Counted from the stretch's first letter, positions 1 through 7,014 are shown. The stretch is DNA of 11,158 nucleotides from an uncultured Eubacterium sp. (GCA_905236225.1 CAJOPM010000213.1:1-11158); one strand, 5' to 3'. The notes: generated from the sequence alone by a model not told the origin. A program made the numbers and translations.

Positions 1-558
1 ATTTTACTAAGTGCAAAAACCGACGGAGAGCATTTTACCGGTATAGAAATACAGCAAGAGTGTGCCGACATGGCAAATCGAAGCGTTAAACTCAATCATT
101 TAGAAGACAAAATCGATATTATTTGCTCGGATCTTCGCACATCGTCACAGATGTTTAAGAGCGGTTCCTTTGACGTTGTCACTACCAATCCGCCATATAT
201 GATTGCTGAGCATGGTCTTACGAATACATCCTCTGCAAAAACTATAGCAAGGCACGAAGTCTGTGCTACTCTTGATGACGTCCTTAGTCAGAGTGCAAAA
301 TTACTACGAGACGGCGGCAGATTCTATATGGTTCACAGACCATTTAGACTGGCGCAGATACTTCATCTTATGGTTAATTACAAAATTGAGCCAAAGAGAA
401 TGCGTCTCGTATATCCATTTATCGATAAAGAACCCAATATGGTACTTATAGAGGGACACAAGGGCGGTAATTCTCGTATTACTGTAGAAAAACCTCTAAT
501 TATTTATGAATCTGTAGGCGTATATACAAAAGAAGTTCATGATATGTACGGCTTTTAA
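1..558 (+). CDS. trmN6: tRNA1(Val) (adenine37-N6)-methyltransferase, 5' end outside window
   Basis: SAM-dependent methyltransferase that, by family, makes N6-methyladenosine at A37 of tRNA-Val in the cytoplasm. The reading frame is open from base 1 (first codons read ILLSAKTDGEHFTGIEIQ), so the ATG at 70 is internal and the true start lies upstream. About 185 residues are visible against a family length near 240-250, so about 60 N-terminal residues, including the glycine-rich SAM loop, are missing. Visible hallmarks are the acidic ribose-binding segment GIEIQ (visible residues 14-18) and the NPPY motif of N6-adenine methyltransferases (63-66). The gene ends 10 nt before rsmI, the usual neighbour of this family in Firmicutes. 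YfiC/YabB-type family membership is secure; the exact tRNA target is inferred from homology. Confidence 0.9.
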   Translation: MLLSAKTDGEHFTGIEIQQECADMANRSVKLNHLEDKIDIICSDLRTSSQMFKSGSFDVVTTNPPYMIAEHGLTNTSSAKTIARHEVCATLDDVLSQSAKLLRDGGRFYMVHRPFRLAQILHLMVNYKIEPKRMRLVYPFIDKEPNMVLIEGHKGGNSRITVEKPLIIYESVGVYTKEVHDMYGF

Positions 559-568
559 TGAGGATATT

Positions 569-1405
569 ATGTCTGGTATACTTTATTTATGTGCAACTCC
601 TATCGGCAATCTTTCTGACATGACATTTCGATGTGTTGATATACTTAAGTCTGTTGATTTGATTGCTGCAGAGGATACTCGCAATTCTATTAAACTGTTA
701 AATCATTTCGATATTAAGACTCCAATGAGCAGCTATCATGAACACAACAAAGTGGAAAAAGCATTTTACCTTATAAATCAGCTCAAAAGCGGGAAAAATA
801 TTGCTCTTATCAGCGATGCCGGTATGCCGGCAATCTCAGATCCCGGGCAGGTTTTGGTCAATATGTGTCATGAGAATGATATAGCCGTCAGAATTATTCC
901 CGGTGCAAGCGCTGTTGTTTGTGCAGTTGCTCTTAGCGGTCTTGAATCCGGAAGGTTTTGCTTTGAAGCTTTTTTGCCAAAAGATAAAAAACTAAGGAGA
1001 CGTATCCTAAACGATCTTGCTAATGAAAGCCGAAATATTGTTATATATGAAGCACCTCACCATTTAAAATCCACGCTTTTAGAGCTATACAATATTCTTG
1101 GCGACAGGCAGCTTGCCATTTGCAGAGAACTTACAAAAAAACATGAACAGACTGTTATTACAACGCTTTCTTCAGCCATAGAGCATTATAATAATTCTGA
1201 GCCAAAGGGCGAATTTGTGTTAGTTATAAGCGGAAAATCTTTTGATGAGATAGATAATGAAAATATTCAGGATTGGCAGCAGATTGATATAGCAGACCAT
1301 GTCAAAATGTATGAAGACAGTGGAATGTCAAGAAAAGACGCTATGAAAGCTGCCGCAAAAGACAGGGGCGTATCAAAAAGCGAAATATATAAAGCTTTAT
1401 TGTAA
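569..1405 (+). CDS. rsmI: 16S rRNA (cytidine1402-2'-O)-methyltransferase RsmI
   Basis: Transfers a methyl group from SAM to the ribose 2'-OH of C1402 in 16S rRNA, in the ribosomal P site. The 278 residues fit the family. Tetrapyrrole-methylase fold signatures are visible: ATPIGNLSD (9-17), AAEDTRNS (33-40), the SAM-binding ISDAGMPAISDPG (81-93), PGASA (111-115), YEAPHHL (160-166) and GEFVLVISG (214-222). A C-terminal helical RsmI-type tail (about 245-278) ends the protein. I place the start at the ATG at 569, not the in-frame ATG at 539, because GAGG lies 5 nt before it and family members begin a few residues before LYLCATPIGNL; the 539 start would also overlap trmN6. It is the second gene of a tight plus-strand block. 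Confidence 0.95.
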   Translation: MSGILYLCATPIGNLSDMTFRCVDILKSVDLIAAEDTRNSIKLLNHFDIKTPMSSYHEHNKVEKAFYLINQLKSGKNIALISDAGMPAISDPGQVLVNMCHENDIAVRIIPGASAVVCAVALSGLESGRFCFEAFLPKDKKLRRRILNDLANESRNIVIYEAPHHLKSTLLELYNILGDRQLAICRELTKKHEQTVITTLSSAIEHYNNSEPKGEFVLVISGKSFDEIDNENIQDWQQIDIADHVKMYEDSGMSRKDAMKAAAKDRGVSKSEIYKALL

Positions 1406-1425
1406 ATTCAGCAGGGGGATTTATT

Positions 1426-2451
1426 GTGAAAATTATTGTAACCGGCGGTGCCGGGTTTATTGGTAGCAACTTTATATTTTATATACTTAAGAATCATCCT
1501 AACGATAATATAATCTGTGTTGATTCACTGACTTATGCAGGTAATCTGTCTACACTATCAAGTGTTATGGATTATCGAAACTTTACTTTTAAGAAGATAG
1601 ATATTTGTGATAAAGACAGTATTTTTAGTCTCTTTGAGGCAGAAAGACCTGATATTGTTGTCAATTTTGCTGCAGAGTCACATGTTGACCGTTCTATAGA
1701 AGATCCACAGATTTTTCTTACAACAAATATTATCGGAACTTCCATTCTTATGGATGCATGTATTAAATATAATACGAAACGTTTTCATCAGGTAAGTACA
1801 GATGAGGTTTATGGAGATTTACCTCTCGATAGAAAAGATCTTTTATTTACCGAAGACACTCCTATTTGCACATCGAGCCCTTACAGTTCGTCCAAGGCAT
1901 CAGCAGATCTGCTTGCTCTTGCCTATCACAGAACCTATGGACTTGATGTCACTATCAGCCGATGTTCGAATAATTATGGACCCTATCAGTTTCCTGAAAA
2001 ACTAATTCCCCTTATGATTGCAAACGCACTTGATAATAAGCTGCTTCCTGTCTACGGCGAAGGACTTAATATAAGAGATTGGCTTTATGTAGAAGATCAC
2101 TGCGAAGCAATTGATATTATTATGAGAAACGGCACATCCGGTGAAGTATACAATGTCGGTGGTCACAACGAAATGCATAACATAGACATTGTAAAATTGA
2201 TTATTAAAGAACTTGGCAAAAGTGAGGATCTTATCACCTTTGTTACTGACAGAAAAGGTCATGATCTTCGCTACGCTATTGATCCCACAAAAATTCATAC
2301 TCAGCTAGGATGGCTTCCTAAGACTGCATTTGCCGAAGGAATTAAAAAGACTATTTCATGGTATCTTGATAATAAACAATGGTGGATGGATATAATCAGC
2401 GGAGAATATCAGAATTACTATAACAAAATGTATGGAGAAAGACTTTTATGA
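1426..2451 (+). CDS. rfbB: dTDP-glucose 4,6-dehydratase
   Basis: Second step of dTDP-L-rhamnose synthesis: NAD-dependent conversion of dTDP-glucose to dTDP-4-keto-6-deoxyglucose, feeding cell-surface polysaccharide. An extended short-chain dehydrogenase of 341 residues, normal for the family. Visible are the Rossmann loop GGAGFIGSN (7-15), AAESHVDRSI (82-91), the catalytic STDEVYGD segment (124-131, with T125, D126 and E127), Y153 and K157 of the YSSSK motif, and NNYGPYQFPEKLIPL (182-196), characteristic of RmlB. The start is a GTG, with AGGGGGA ahead of it and a 20 nt gap from rsmI, suggesting cotranscription. Its stop overlaps the rfbD start as ATGA, so translational coupling is likely. rfbA and rfbC are not in the window. 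Confidence 0.96.
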   Translation: MKIIVTGGAGFIGSNFIFYILKNHPNDNIICVDSLTYAGNLSTLSSVMDYRNFTFKKIDICDKDSIFSLFEAERPDIVVNFAAESHVDRSIEDPQIFLTTNIIGTSILMDACIKYNTKRFHQVSTDEVYGDLPLDRKDLLFTEDTPICTSSPYSSSKASADLLALAYHRTYGLDVTISRCSNNYGPYQFPEKLIPLMIANALDNKLLPVYGEGLNIRDWLYVEDHCEAIDIIMRNGTSGEVYNVGGHNEMHNIDIVKLIIKELGKSEDLITFVTDRKGHDLRYAIDPTKIHTQLGWLPKTAFAEGIKKTISWYLDNKQWWMDIISGEYQNYYNKMYGERLL

Positions 2452-3377
2452 AAGTTTTAGTTACAGGTGTTAACGGTCAGCTTGGAAATGATGTTATGCT
2501 TGAACTTAAAAAGCGCAATATTGAAGCTATCGGCTGCGATATCACCAAGAAATACTCAGGTATTAATGCATCATCGCCTGTTGCATCTATGCCCTATTTC
2601 AGACTTGATATTACAGATATGGATAAGGTTTTTGACCGACTCAAAATGCTGCGTCCCGATGCCGTTATTCATTGTGCGGCCTACACTGCCGTAGATAATG
2701 CGCAAGAAGAGGAAAACTATGATACCGTAATGCAGGTCAATTATGAAGGCACCAGGTTTCTTGCATCTGCCTGCAAAGATATTGATGCAAAACTTCTCTA
2801 TCTTAGCACAGATTATGTTTTTGACGGCTCCGGTGAGAGTCCTCATTCTCCTGACGATATGAACTTTTCTCCGCTTAATATTTACGGTCTTAGTAAACTT
2901 AAGGGCGAAGAAGCAATTAGAAACTTATGCACCAAATATTTTATTGTAAGAATTTCTTGGGTTTTTGGACTTTATGGTTCTAATTTTATTAAAACTATGC
3001 TAAATGTCGCAAAGACTCACGATACTGTAAGAGTTGTAAACGACCAGATAGGTATGATTACCGGTACATATGATTTATCATCTCTTCTGGTAGATATGAT
3101 ATTAAGTGACAAATATGGTATTTATCACGCCACAAACAGCGGTGATTTTATTTCATGGTATGATCTGACCTGTAAAATATATGAATATGCTGCCCTAGAT
3201 ACAAAGATAATACCGGTAAGTACTGAAGAATACGGTCTAAGCAAAGCCAAAAGGCCTTATAATAGCAGACTTGATATATCAAAGCTTGAAAAATCGGGAT
3301 TTAAACCTCTGCCCAACTGGCAGGATTCTTTAAAATCATTTATCGATCAGCTTACCAGCCTAGATTTAAAGAATTGA
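2448..3377 (+). CDS. rfbD: dTDP-4-dehydrorhamnose reductase
   Basis: Last step of dTDP-L-rhamnose synthesis: NAD(P)H reduction of the 4-keto group. The 309 residues slightly exceed the usual 280-300. Visible are the nucleotide-binding TGVNGQLG (6-13), CAAYTAVDNAQ (76-86), the catalytic STDYVFDG segment (120-127, T121/D122/Y123), and Y146 with K150 in YGLSK. The segment usually reading NDQxGxPT is NDQIGMIT here (198-205), with isoleucine in place of the common proline; the flanking residues are normal, so the enzyme is probably active. The ATG overlaps the rfbB stop by 4 bp. The last 31 bp overlap, tail to tail, the 3' end of the convergent regulator gene, and no terminator is visible directly after the stop. 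Confidence 0.95.
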   Translation: MKVLVTGVNGQLGNDVMLELKKRNIEAIGCDITKKYSGINASSPVASMPYFRLDITDMDKVFDRLKMLRPDAVIHCAAYTAVDNAQEEENYDTVMQVNYEGTRFLASACKDIDAKLLYLSTDYVFDGSGESPHSPDDMNFSPLNIYGLSKLKGEEAIRNLCTKYFIVRISWVFGLYGSNFIKTMLNVAKTHDTVRVVNDQIGMITGTYDLSSLLVDMILSDKYGIYHATNSGDFISWYDLTCKIYEYAALDTKIIPVSTEEYGLSKAKRPYNSRLDISKLEKSGFKPLPNWQDSLKSFIDQLTSLDLKN

Positions 3378-3793
3378 TTAAGCTTAGTAAGCGCTTTAGA
3401 TAGCACTTGTTGCTCATCTGAATTTAGATCACTTATAATTGCCTCAATCATATCTTCGTGGAATTTTTTATGGTGATTATATGCGCTTCGGCCTTTATCA
3501 GTAAGTTTAAGAAGTACTACTCTTCTGTCTTTTTCACTTCTGACTCTGCTAACATAGCCCTTTTTTACAAGATTATTGATTGCTATCGTAAGTGTCCCGA
3601 CAGTCACTAACATTATCTTAGCTACTGCCGACATATTCTGAGACTCTCCCACACCGATAGCTTCTATAATATGCATATCATTATTGGTAATGTCTTTAAA
3701 ATCATCAGTAATAACAGCCTTAGCTTCTATATTGTTGATATCTTTAAATAAACTGACCAAGGTTTCGTTCAAAGTAGCTTTCGTATCTTCCAT
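3347..3793 (-). CDS. MarR-family regulator, FabT-like (fatty-acid synthesis repressor)
   Basis: A winged-helix MarR repressor of 148 residues. The core spans about 38-104, with a recognition helix near TVGTLTIAINNLVKKGY (64-80) and a wing with the DRR signature (89-91). From memory, the whole chain resembles streptococcal FabT, notably the helix phrases DMHIIEAIG, VGTLTIAINNL and RSEKDRRVV. FabT represses type II fatty-acid synthesis genes with acyl-ACP as corepressor. Here the gene stands alone, with no fab gene near. I use the ATG at 3793; the in-frame GTG at 3808 lies inside the GTGGGGA ribosome-binding site. A FabT-type palindrome in its own promoter supports both identity and autoregulation. 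MarR family is certain; the FabT subtype is inferred. Confidence 0.85.
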   Translation of the reverse strand: MEDTKATLNETLVSLFKDINNIEAKAVITDDFKDITNNDMHIIEAIGVGESQNMSAVAKIMLVTVGTLTIAINNLVKKGYVSRVRSEKDRRVVLLKLTDKGRSAYNHHKKFHEDMIEAIISDLNSDEQQVLSKALTKLNQFFKSRLVS

Positions 3794-3816
3794 AGTTATA
3801 ATCCCCACTAAAATAC

Positions 3817-3849
3817 AATAAAAGCGACAGTTTAATCGCCGCTTTTATT
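3817..3849 (-). terminator. intrinsic terminator-like hairpin after the EAL gene, possibly bidirectional
   Basis: Perfect 10-bp inverted repeat, AATAAAAGCG (3817-3826) and CGCTTTTATT (3840-3849). In minus-strand RNA it extends to 12 bp with one G-U pair and a 9 nt loop, and is followed by TTTTATTGTATTTT. It lies about 30 nt after the stop of the minus-strand EAL gene, so it probably ends that transcript. The arms also carry a U-tract in the plus direction, where it could stop rfbD transcripts that have read antisense through the regulator gene. Its upstream arm overlaps the -10 box of the regulator promoter. Confidence 0.65.
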
Positions 3850-3875
3850 ATATCAAAAAATACTTTGATAATCAA
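3847..3875 (-). promoter_or_regulatory. promoter of the FabT-like regulator gene (extended -10)
   Basis: On the minus strand, TTGATT (3875-3870) is followed after exactly 17 nt by a perfect TATAAT (3852-3847). TG at 3855-3854 creates an extended -10 element, TGATATAAT. The predicted start is near 3840, giving a leader of roughly 47 nt to the ATG at 3793. Confidence 0.8.
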
Positions 3876-3876
3876 A
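3864..3876. promoter_or_regulatory. predicted FabT-type operator over the -35 box
   Basis: TTTGATAATCAAA is a perfect 13-bp palindrome about a central base (TTTGAT / ATCAAA). Read on the minus strand it is TTTGATTATCAAA, which matches, from memory, the core of the box bound by FabT in streptococci and lactococci. It covers the -35 hexamer of the promoter for the FabT-like gene, so binding would block that promoter. It also lies 3 bp from the end of the upstream EAL gene. Confidence 0.7.
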
Positions 3877-3879
3877 CCT

Positions 3880-6060
3880 TTATTCTTCAAACACGCTTTT
3901 CCAGCTTCTTTTGTTATCAAATAATTTGTGAGGATCATCTACATATCGGCAGCATGATATGACCTTCCAGCTACCTTGAATCCTAACAGGAAGCAAAGTA
4001 TACATCTCAAGGCATCCTTCTCTGCCGGGCATTGTGGAGTGAAAATACTCTAAAAGAAAGTTCTCTTTTGAATTCCATACCCTCTCAAGCACATTAGTCA
4101 TATCATAAAATTCTATGAATTTATCTCTCTCTTCTTCAAAAATGTATTTACTTGCATAAAGCCTGGCAGCTTCTTTGGCATCTTTTGTCTGATCTGTAAT
4201 TCTTCCTTGCGTCGAATTAAGATAAATATTTTCTGCTGTGCCGTCGAGGTCAAATACATCCACCCTGAAATACAATGTAAATAAATGTCGCATTAGAGCC
4301 TGTGTTTCTTCTTTATGAACATATTCACTGTCATTTGACAAATTCAGTGGTATTATCATAAAACAATTCCTATTATCTTTTTCGCACAGGAATTTAATTC
4401 TATATCTGCAGAAATTCTCGTTTGTAACCATCTCTCCACTTTCAACGTTTCCGCTTTCCTTTGATTTTTCTGCCATTTTCTTAAAAAATTGATTTTCCGG
4501 TAAATATAGCTTTTCACTGTCTACTTCAATATTATGATAGTCAGGTATTCTTATCGATTCTAAAAATTCGATATAGCTGTCATTAATGTATATGAATTTT
4601 ATTTGTTTTTCATCATCTTCTACTATAGCCAGTGGCAAAATATTATCTGTAGATTTTGCTTCTTTATTGAATGGACTTGCCGACAACACATTAATTTCTG
4701 CTATTTTATTATAATAATCGTTCCATTGTGCTACTTCGATATTATCATTATTTGCAAGTAGATTATCTACATAAACCGACCTTAATACTTTTGCAGTGCG
4801 AGGCTTTGAAAAATAATAGCCCTGAGAAAATGCGCAGTTATATTTCTTAATATATTCATATTGCTCTTCATTTTCAATTCCCTCTACTAATGTCTGTGCT
4901 CCAAGGTTTTTAATCATGGAAACAATCGATGAAAGAACCAGCTGTACCTTCTTTTCCGACTCTAAATCCTGAAGGAATCCCATATCTATCTTTACTAAGT
5001 CAAAATCATATTTAACTAAATTGTTAAGAGATGAGTATCCGGTTCCAAAGTCGTCCATCCAAATCTTATAGCCGGCCTCTTTTAATTCTTTAATTCCCTT
5101 ATGAAGCGCTTTGTTGTTGCTGCTAAAATCATTTTCAGTAATCTCTATCTTTAGAAGATCCACCGGAATAGCGTATTTCTTACGCCTGCTTTCGATTTCT
5201 TCAAAAACATTACAGGTCAAAAAATCGTCTCTTGATATATTAACCGATACCGGAAATGCAATTCTTTCCGTATCTATTACAAATCTAAGATCTCTGCATA
5301 CGCATTCAAATATATATAAATCCAAAATATATATTATATGAGCTCTCTCTAGCTCAGCTATGAATTTTGCAGGTGTAATTATTCCATATACCGGATCATC
5401 CCACCTTGCAAGAGCCTCAAAGCCATATATTTTGCCGGTTATAGTTCTGTTAATCGTCTGATAATACGGCTTAATGTAGCCTTTTTCTGTTGCCTCGTTG
5501 AAATTATCAATTATATATTTGTGAAAATCAATCTGACTTTGTATTTCATCATTATATTCCTGAATGTACACGTCTGAATTGTACATAATGTGTTCGCAGG
5601 CAATTCTTGACCTGTCAAGAAATTCATTAATTCCGCTCTCATCACCCTTGGCTATGTAAATACCTATCTTAAAATACATTTTCATGGAGCGTTGGTACTT
5701 CTTTATAACGCTCTGTAATGAGTTTATTTTTAATCTAAGTGATTCAATCTGATTGAACTGCGTATAAATAAAGAAGCCTCTTGAACCCATTCTTGCCACT
5801 AAGTCATTCTCTGCCGTAAAACTCTTGGTAATTTCAGAAGCAACCCTTTGCAGAAATTCATCTCCGTGCGCAAAGCCATAATTTAAATTAAACGTGCGCA
5901 ATTCCGGGATATTTAAATATATAACTGCTATATCTTTTCTTCCCGGTTCTTTTTCAAGCCTGTCTTTTATAATTTTTATAAAGCTATTAATAGCTAATAG
6001 CCCTGTTACATGCTCTTTATCGGATTCATAATTGTTAGAATTGTCACTATTATAATTCAT
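3880..6060 (-). CDS. Cytoplasmic c-di-GMP phosphodiesterase: degenerate GGDEF, EAL, PAS-like C-terminus
   Basis: Predicted soluble enzyme of 726 residues that hydrolyses cyclic di-GMP. Domain order: a GGDEF fold (about 18-170) whose signature site reads GSRGF (92-96) and should be catalytically dead; an EAL domain (about 185-430); then about 290 residues with PAS-like character, one unit near 470-575 and another near 590-710. The EAL residues expected for metal binding and catalysis are present: E215 in EAL, N274, E306, D336 and D337 in MDDFGTG, K357, E393 and Q413. No membrane segment is seen. The ATG has GAGGGA 7 nt upstream. The C-terminal half, beginning around LYFRVDVFDLDGTAENIYL, looks like a sensor region; its ligand is unknown. 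It is transcribed away from trmB and towards the FabT-like gene. Confidence 0.88.
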   Translation of the reverse strand: MNYNSDNSNNYESDKEHVTGLLAINSFIKIIKDRLEKEPGRKDIAVIYLNIPELRTFNLNYGFAHGDEFLQRVASEITKSFTAENDLVARMGSRGFFIYTQFNQIESLRLKINSLQSVIKKYQRSMKMYFKIGIYIAKGDESGINEFLDRSRIACEHIMYNSDVYIQEYNDEIQSQIDFHKYIIDNFNEATEKGYIKPYYQTINRTITGKIYGFEALARWDDPVYGIITPAKFIAELERAHIIYILDLYIFECVCRDLRFVIDTERIAFPVSVNISRDDFLTCNVFEEIESRRKKYAIPVDLLKIEITENDFSSNNKALHKGIKELKEAGYKIWMDDFGTGYSSLNNLVKYDFDLVKIDMGFLQDLESEKKVQLVLSSIVSMIKNLGAQTLVEGIENEEQYEYIKKYNCAFSQGYYFSKPRTAKVLRSVYVDNLLANNDNIEVAQWNDYYNKIAEINVLSASPFNKEAKSTDNILPLAIVEDDEKQIKFIYINDSYIEFLESIRIPDYHNIEVDSEKLYLPENQFFKKMAEKSKESGNVESGEMVTNENFCRYRIKFLCEKDNRNCFMIIPLNLSNDSEYVHKEETQALMRHLFTLYFRVDVFDLDGTAENIYLNSTQGRITDQTKDAKEAARLYASKYIFEEERDKFIEFYDMTNVLERVWNSKENFLLEYFHSTMPGREGCLEMYTLLPVRIQGSWKVISCCRYVDDPHKLFDNKRSWKSVFEE

Positions 6061-6066
6061 AAATCT

Positions 6067-6079
6067 TTCCCTCGGGGAA
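6067..6079 (-). promoter_or_regulatory. small hairpin covering the ribosome-binding site of the EAL gene
   Basis: In minus-strand RNA, UUCCC-CGA-GGGAA forms a 5-bp stem whose right arm is part of the GAGGGA Shine-Dalgarno sequence of the EAL gene starting at 6060. Folding would hide the ribosome-binding site. The pairing is visible; a regulatory role is inference, and such a short stem may be weak. Confidence 0.4.
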
Positions 6080-6163
6080 TCTCTAATACAGCAGTGAAAT
6101 GTAACCTAAAGTATCTGCATATTGGCATGATAAGGATTCTTACGTCCGTATTCAAGTCTCGCT

Positions 6164-6194
6164 CCCCCGCCTACGCTTTGCTTAGAGGCGGGGG
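6164..6194. repeat. GC-rich palindrome (REP/IS200-IS605-end-like) in the leader of the EAL gene
   Basis: CCCCCGCCT (6164-6172) and AGGCGGGGG (6186-6194) form a perfect 9-bp stem with a 13 nt loop, strikingly GC-rich in an AT-rich gap. A second small palindrome, ATCTC-GTCT-GAGAT (6197-6210), follows directly. There is no U-run on either side, so it is not an intrinsic terminator. Such solitary palindromes often derive from REP sequences or ends of IS200/IS605-type elements; no transposase or tnpB remnant is visible here. On the minus strand it would lie in the 5' leader of the EAL gene. The remainder of 6061-6320 holds only the candidate promoters and the small hairpin listed separately. Confidence 0.6.
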
Positions 6195-6234
6195 TCATCT
6201 CGTCTGAGATATATATTTGATGCCTAATGCAAGA

Positions 6235-6261
6235 ATTATATTTACTTTTTAATTTTAACAA
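6235..6261 (-). promoter_or_regulatory. candidate promoter of the EAL gene
   Basis: On the minus strand a perfect TATAAT (6240-6235) is preceded by TTGTTA (6261-6256) with a short 15 nt spacer in very AT-rich DNA. It would give a leader of about 165 nt containing the GC-rich palindrome. The -10 is good; the -35 and spacing are weak. Confidence 0.4.
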
Positions 6262-6285
6262 AATTCCTCTATTGATACAACTTTG

Positions 6286-6294
6286 TGATAGAAT
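6286..6294 (+). promoter_or_regulatory. candidate extended -10 promoter of trmB
   Basis: TGATAGAAT reads as TG-n-TAGAAT, an extended -10 with 5 of 6 consensus bases. No convincing -35 lies 17 nt upstream. The start would fall near 6301, about 29 nt before the trmB ATG. Confidence 0.45.
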
Positions 6295-6329
6295 ATTAGC
6301 ATGTCAATTTAGATTTTGAGGTGTTATAT

Positions 6330-6977
6330 ATGCGATTACGAAATATTCCCGGCGCAAGAGATTCTATCCGCGAAAGCGACTATTGTATTGATGAACCTTC
6401 TTCCCTAAAGGGCAAATGGAATACACTTTTTGGAAATGACAACCCCATTTATATTGAAGTAGGTATGGGTAAAGGTCAATTTATACACACTCATGCCAAA
6501 CTGCATCCTAATATTAACTATATTGGTATTGAGAAATTCTCCAGTGTTTTGTTGCGTGCTCTTCAGAAAATGGATGCAGATCCGCTTAGTAATCTTAAGT
6601 TTATCCGGATGGATGCTGAATATATCACAGATGTTTTTGATAAAGATGAAATTAGTAAAATTTACCTTAACTTTTCTGACCCTTGGCCTAAAGACCGGCA
6701 CGCTAAAAGGCGCTTAACCAGCAGTAGATTTTTAGAAAGATACAGCAATTTTCTTAAACCTGATGGTGAGCTTGAGTTTAAAACAGACAACAAGGCTCTT
6801 TTTGACTTTTCAATAGAAGAAATTAATTCAAGTGGGTGGGTACTTTTATTTGTCACTAATGACCTTCATTCTAATCCTAACTTATGTATAGATAATATTA
6901 TGACCGAATATGAAGAGCGCTTTTCAAAAATGGGTAATCCTATACACAAATTAATCACTTGCAGGTTGGATAAATAA
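6330..6977 (+). CDS. trmB: tRNA (guanine46-N7)-methyltransferase
   Basis: Makes m7G at position 46 of the variable loop of many tRNAs, using SAM. The 215 residues match the family. Visible are the typical N-terminus MRLRNIPGA, the SAM motif EVGMGKGQF (43-51), GIEKF (66-70), the family signature NFSDPWPKDRHAKRRL (114-129) and TEYEERF (192-198), all expected for TrmB. The start is the ATG at 6330: the in-frame GTG at 6321 is part of the GAGGTG ribosome-binding site, which sits 6 nt before the ATG, and TrmB proteins start with MRxR. It is a single gene on the plus strand, divergent from the EAL gene and followed by a tRNA gene with its own promoter. No terminator hairpin is visible after it, so some readthrough into the tRNA is possible. 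Confidence 0.96.
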   Translation: MRLRNIPGARDSIRESDYCIDEPSSLKGKWNTLFGNDNPIYIEVGMGKGQFIHTHAKLHPNINYIGIEKFSSVLLRALQKMDADPLSNLKFIRMDAEYITDVFDKDEISKIYLNFSDPWPKDRHAKRRLTSSRFLERYSNFLKPDGELEFKTDNKALFDFSIEEINSSGWVLLFVTNDLHSNPNLCIDNIMTEYEERFSKMGNPIHKLITCRLDK

Positions 6978-7014
6978 CTTTAACTATCTTTTTTATTATT
7001 TTTAAATATAATGC

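Noticed and set aside
539..568. Longer rsmI starting at the ATG at 539
   Set aside because: It would overlap trmN6 by 20 bp and add ten residues not typical of the family, while the ATG at 569 has a proper binding site.
3309..3323. CTGCC-CAACT-GGCAG hairpin near the end of rfbD as a terminator
   Set aside because: It lies within the coding sequence, the stem is only 5 bp and no U-run follows on either strand.
6119..6126. Second sigma-28 promoter before the EAL gene (GCCAATAT on the minus strand)
   Set aside because: The nearest TAA-type -35 is only 12 nt away and the diagnostic GCCGA is broken, so spacing and sequence both fail.
6010..6207. Plus-strand 65-codon frame ending in a Gly-rich sequence
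   Set aside because: It begins antisense inside the EAL gene and its C-terminus is just the translated GC-rich palindrome; no ribosome-binding site.
6061..6228. Known c-di-GMP riboswitch in the EAL leader
   Set aside because: I looked for the conserved GEMM-I and GEMM-II cores and found none on the minus strand.
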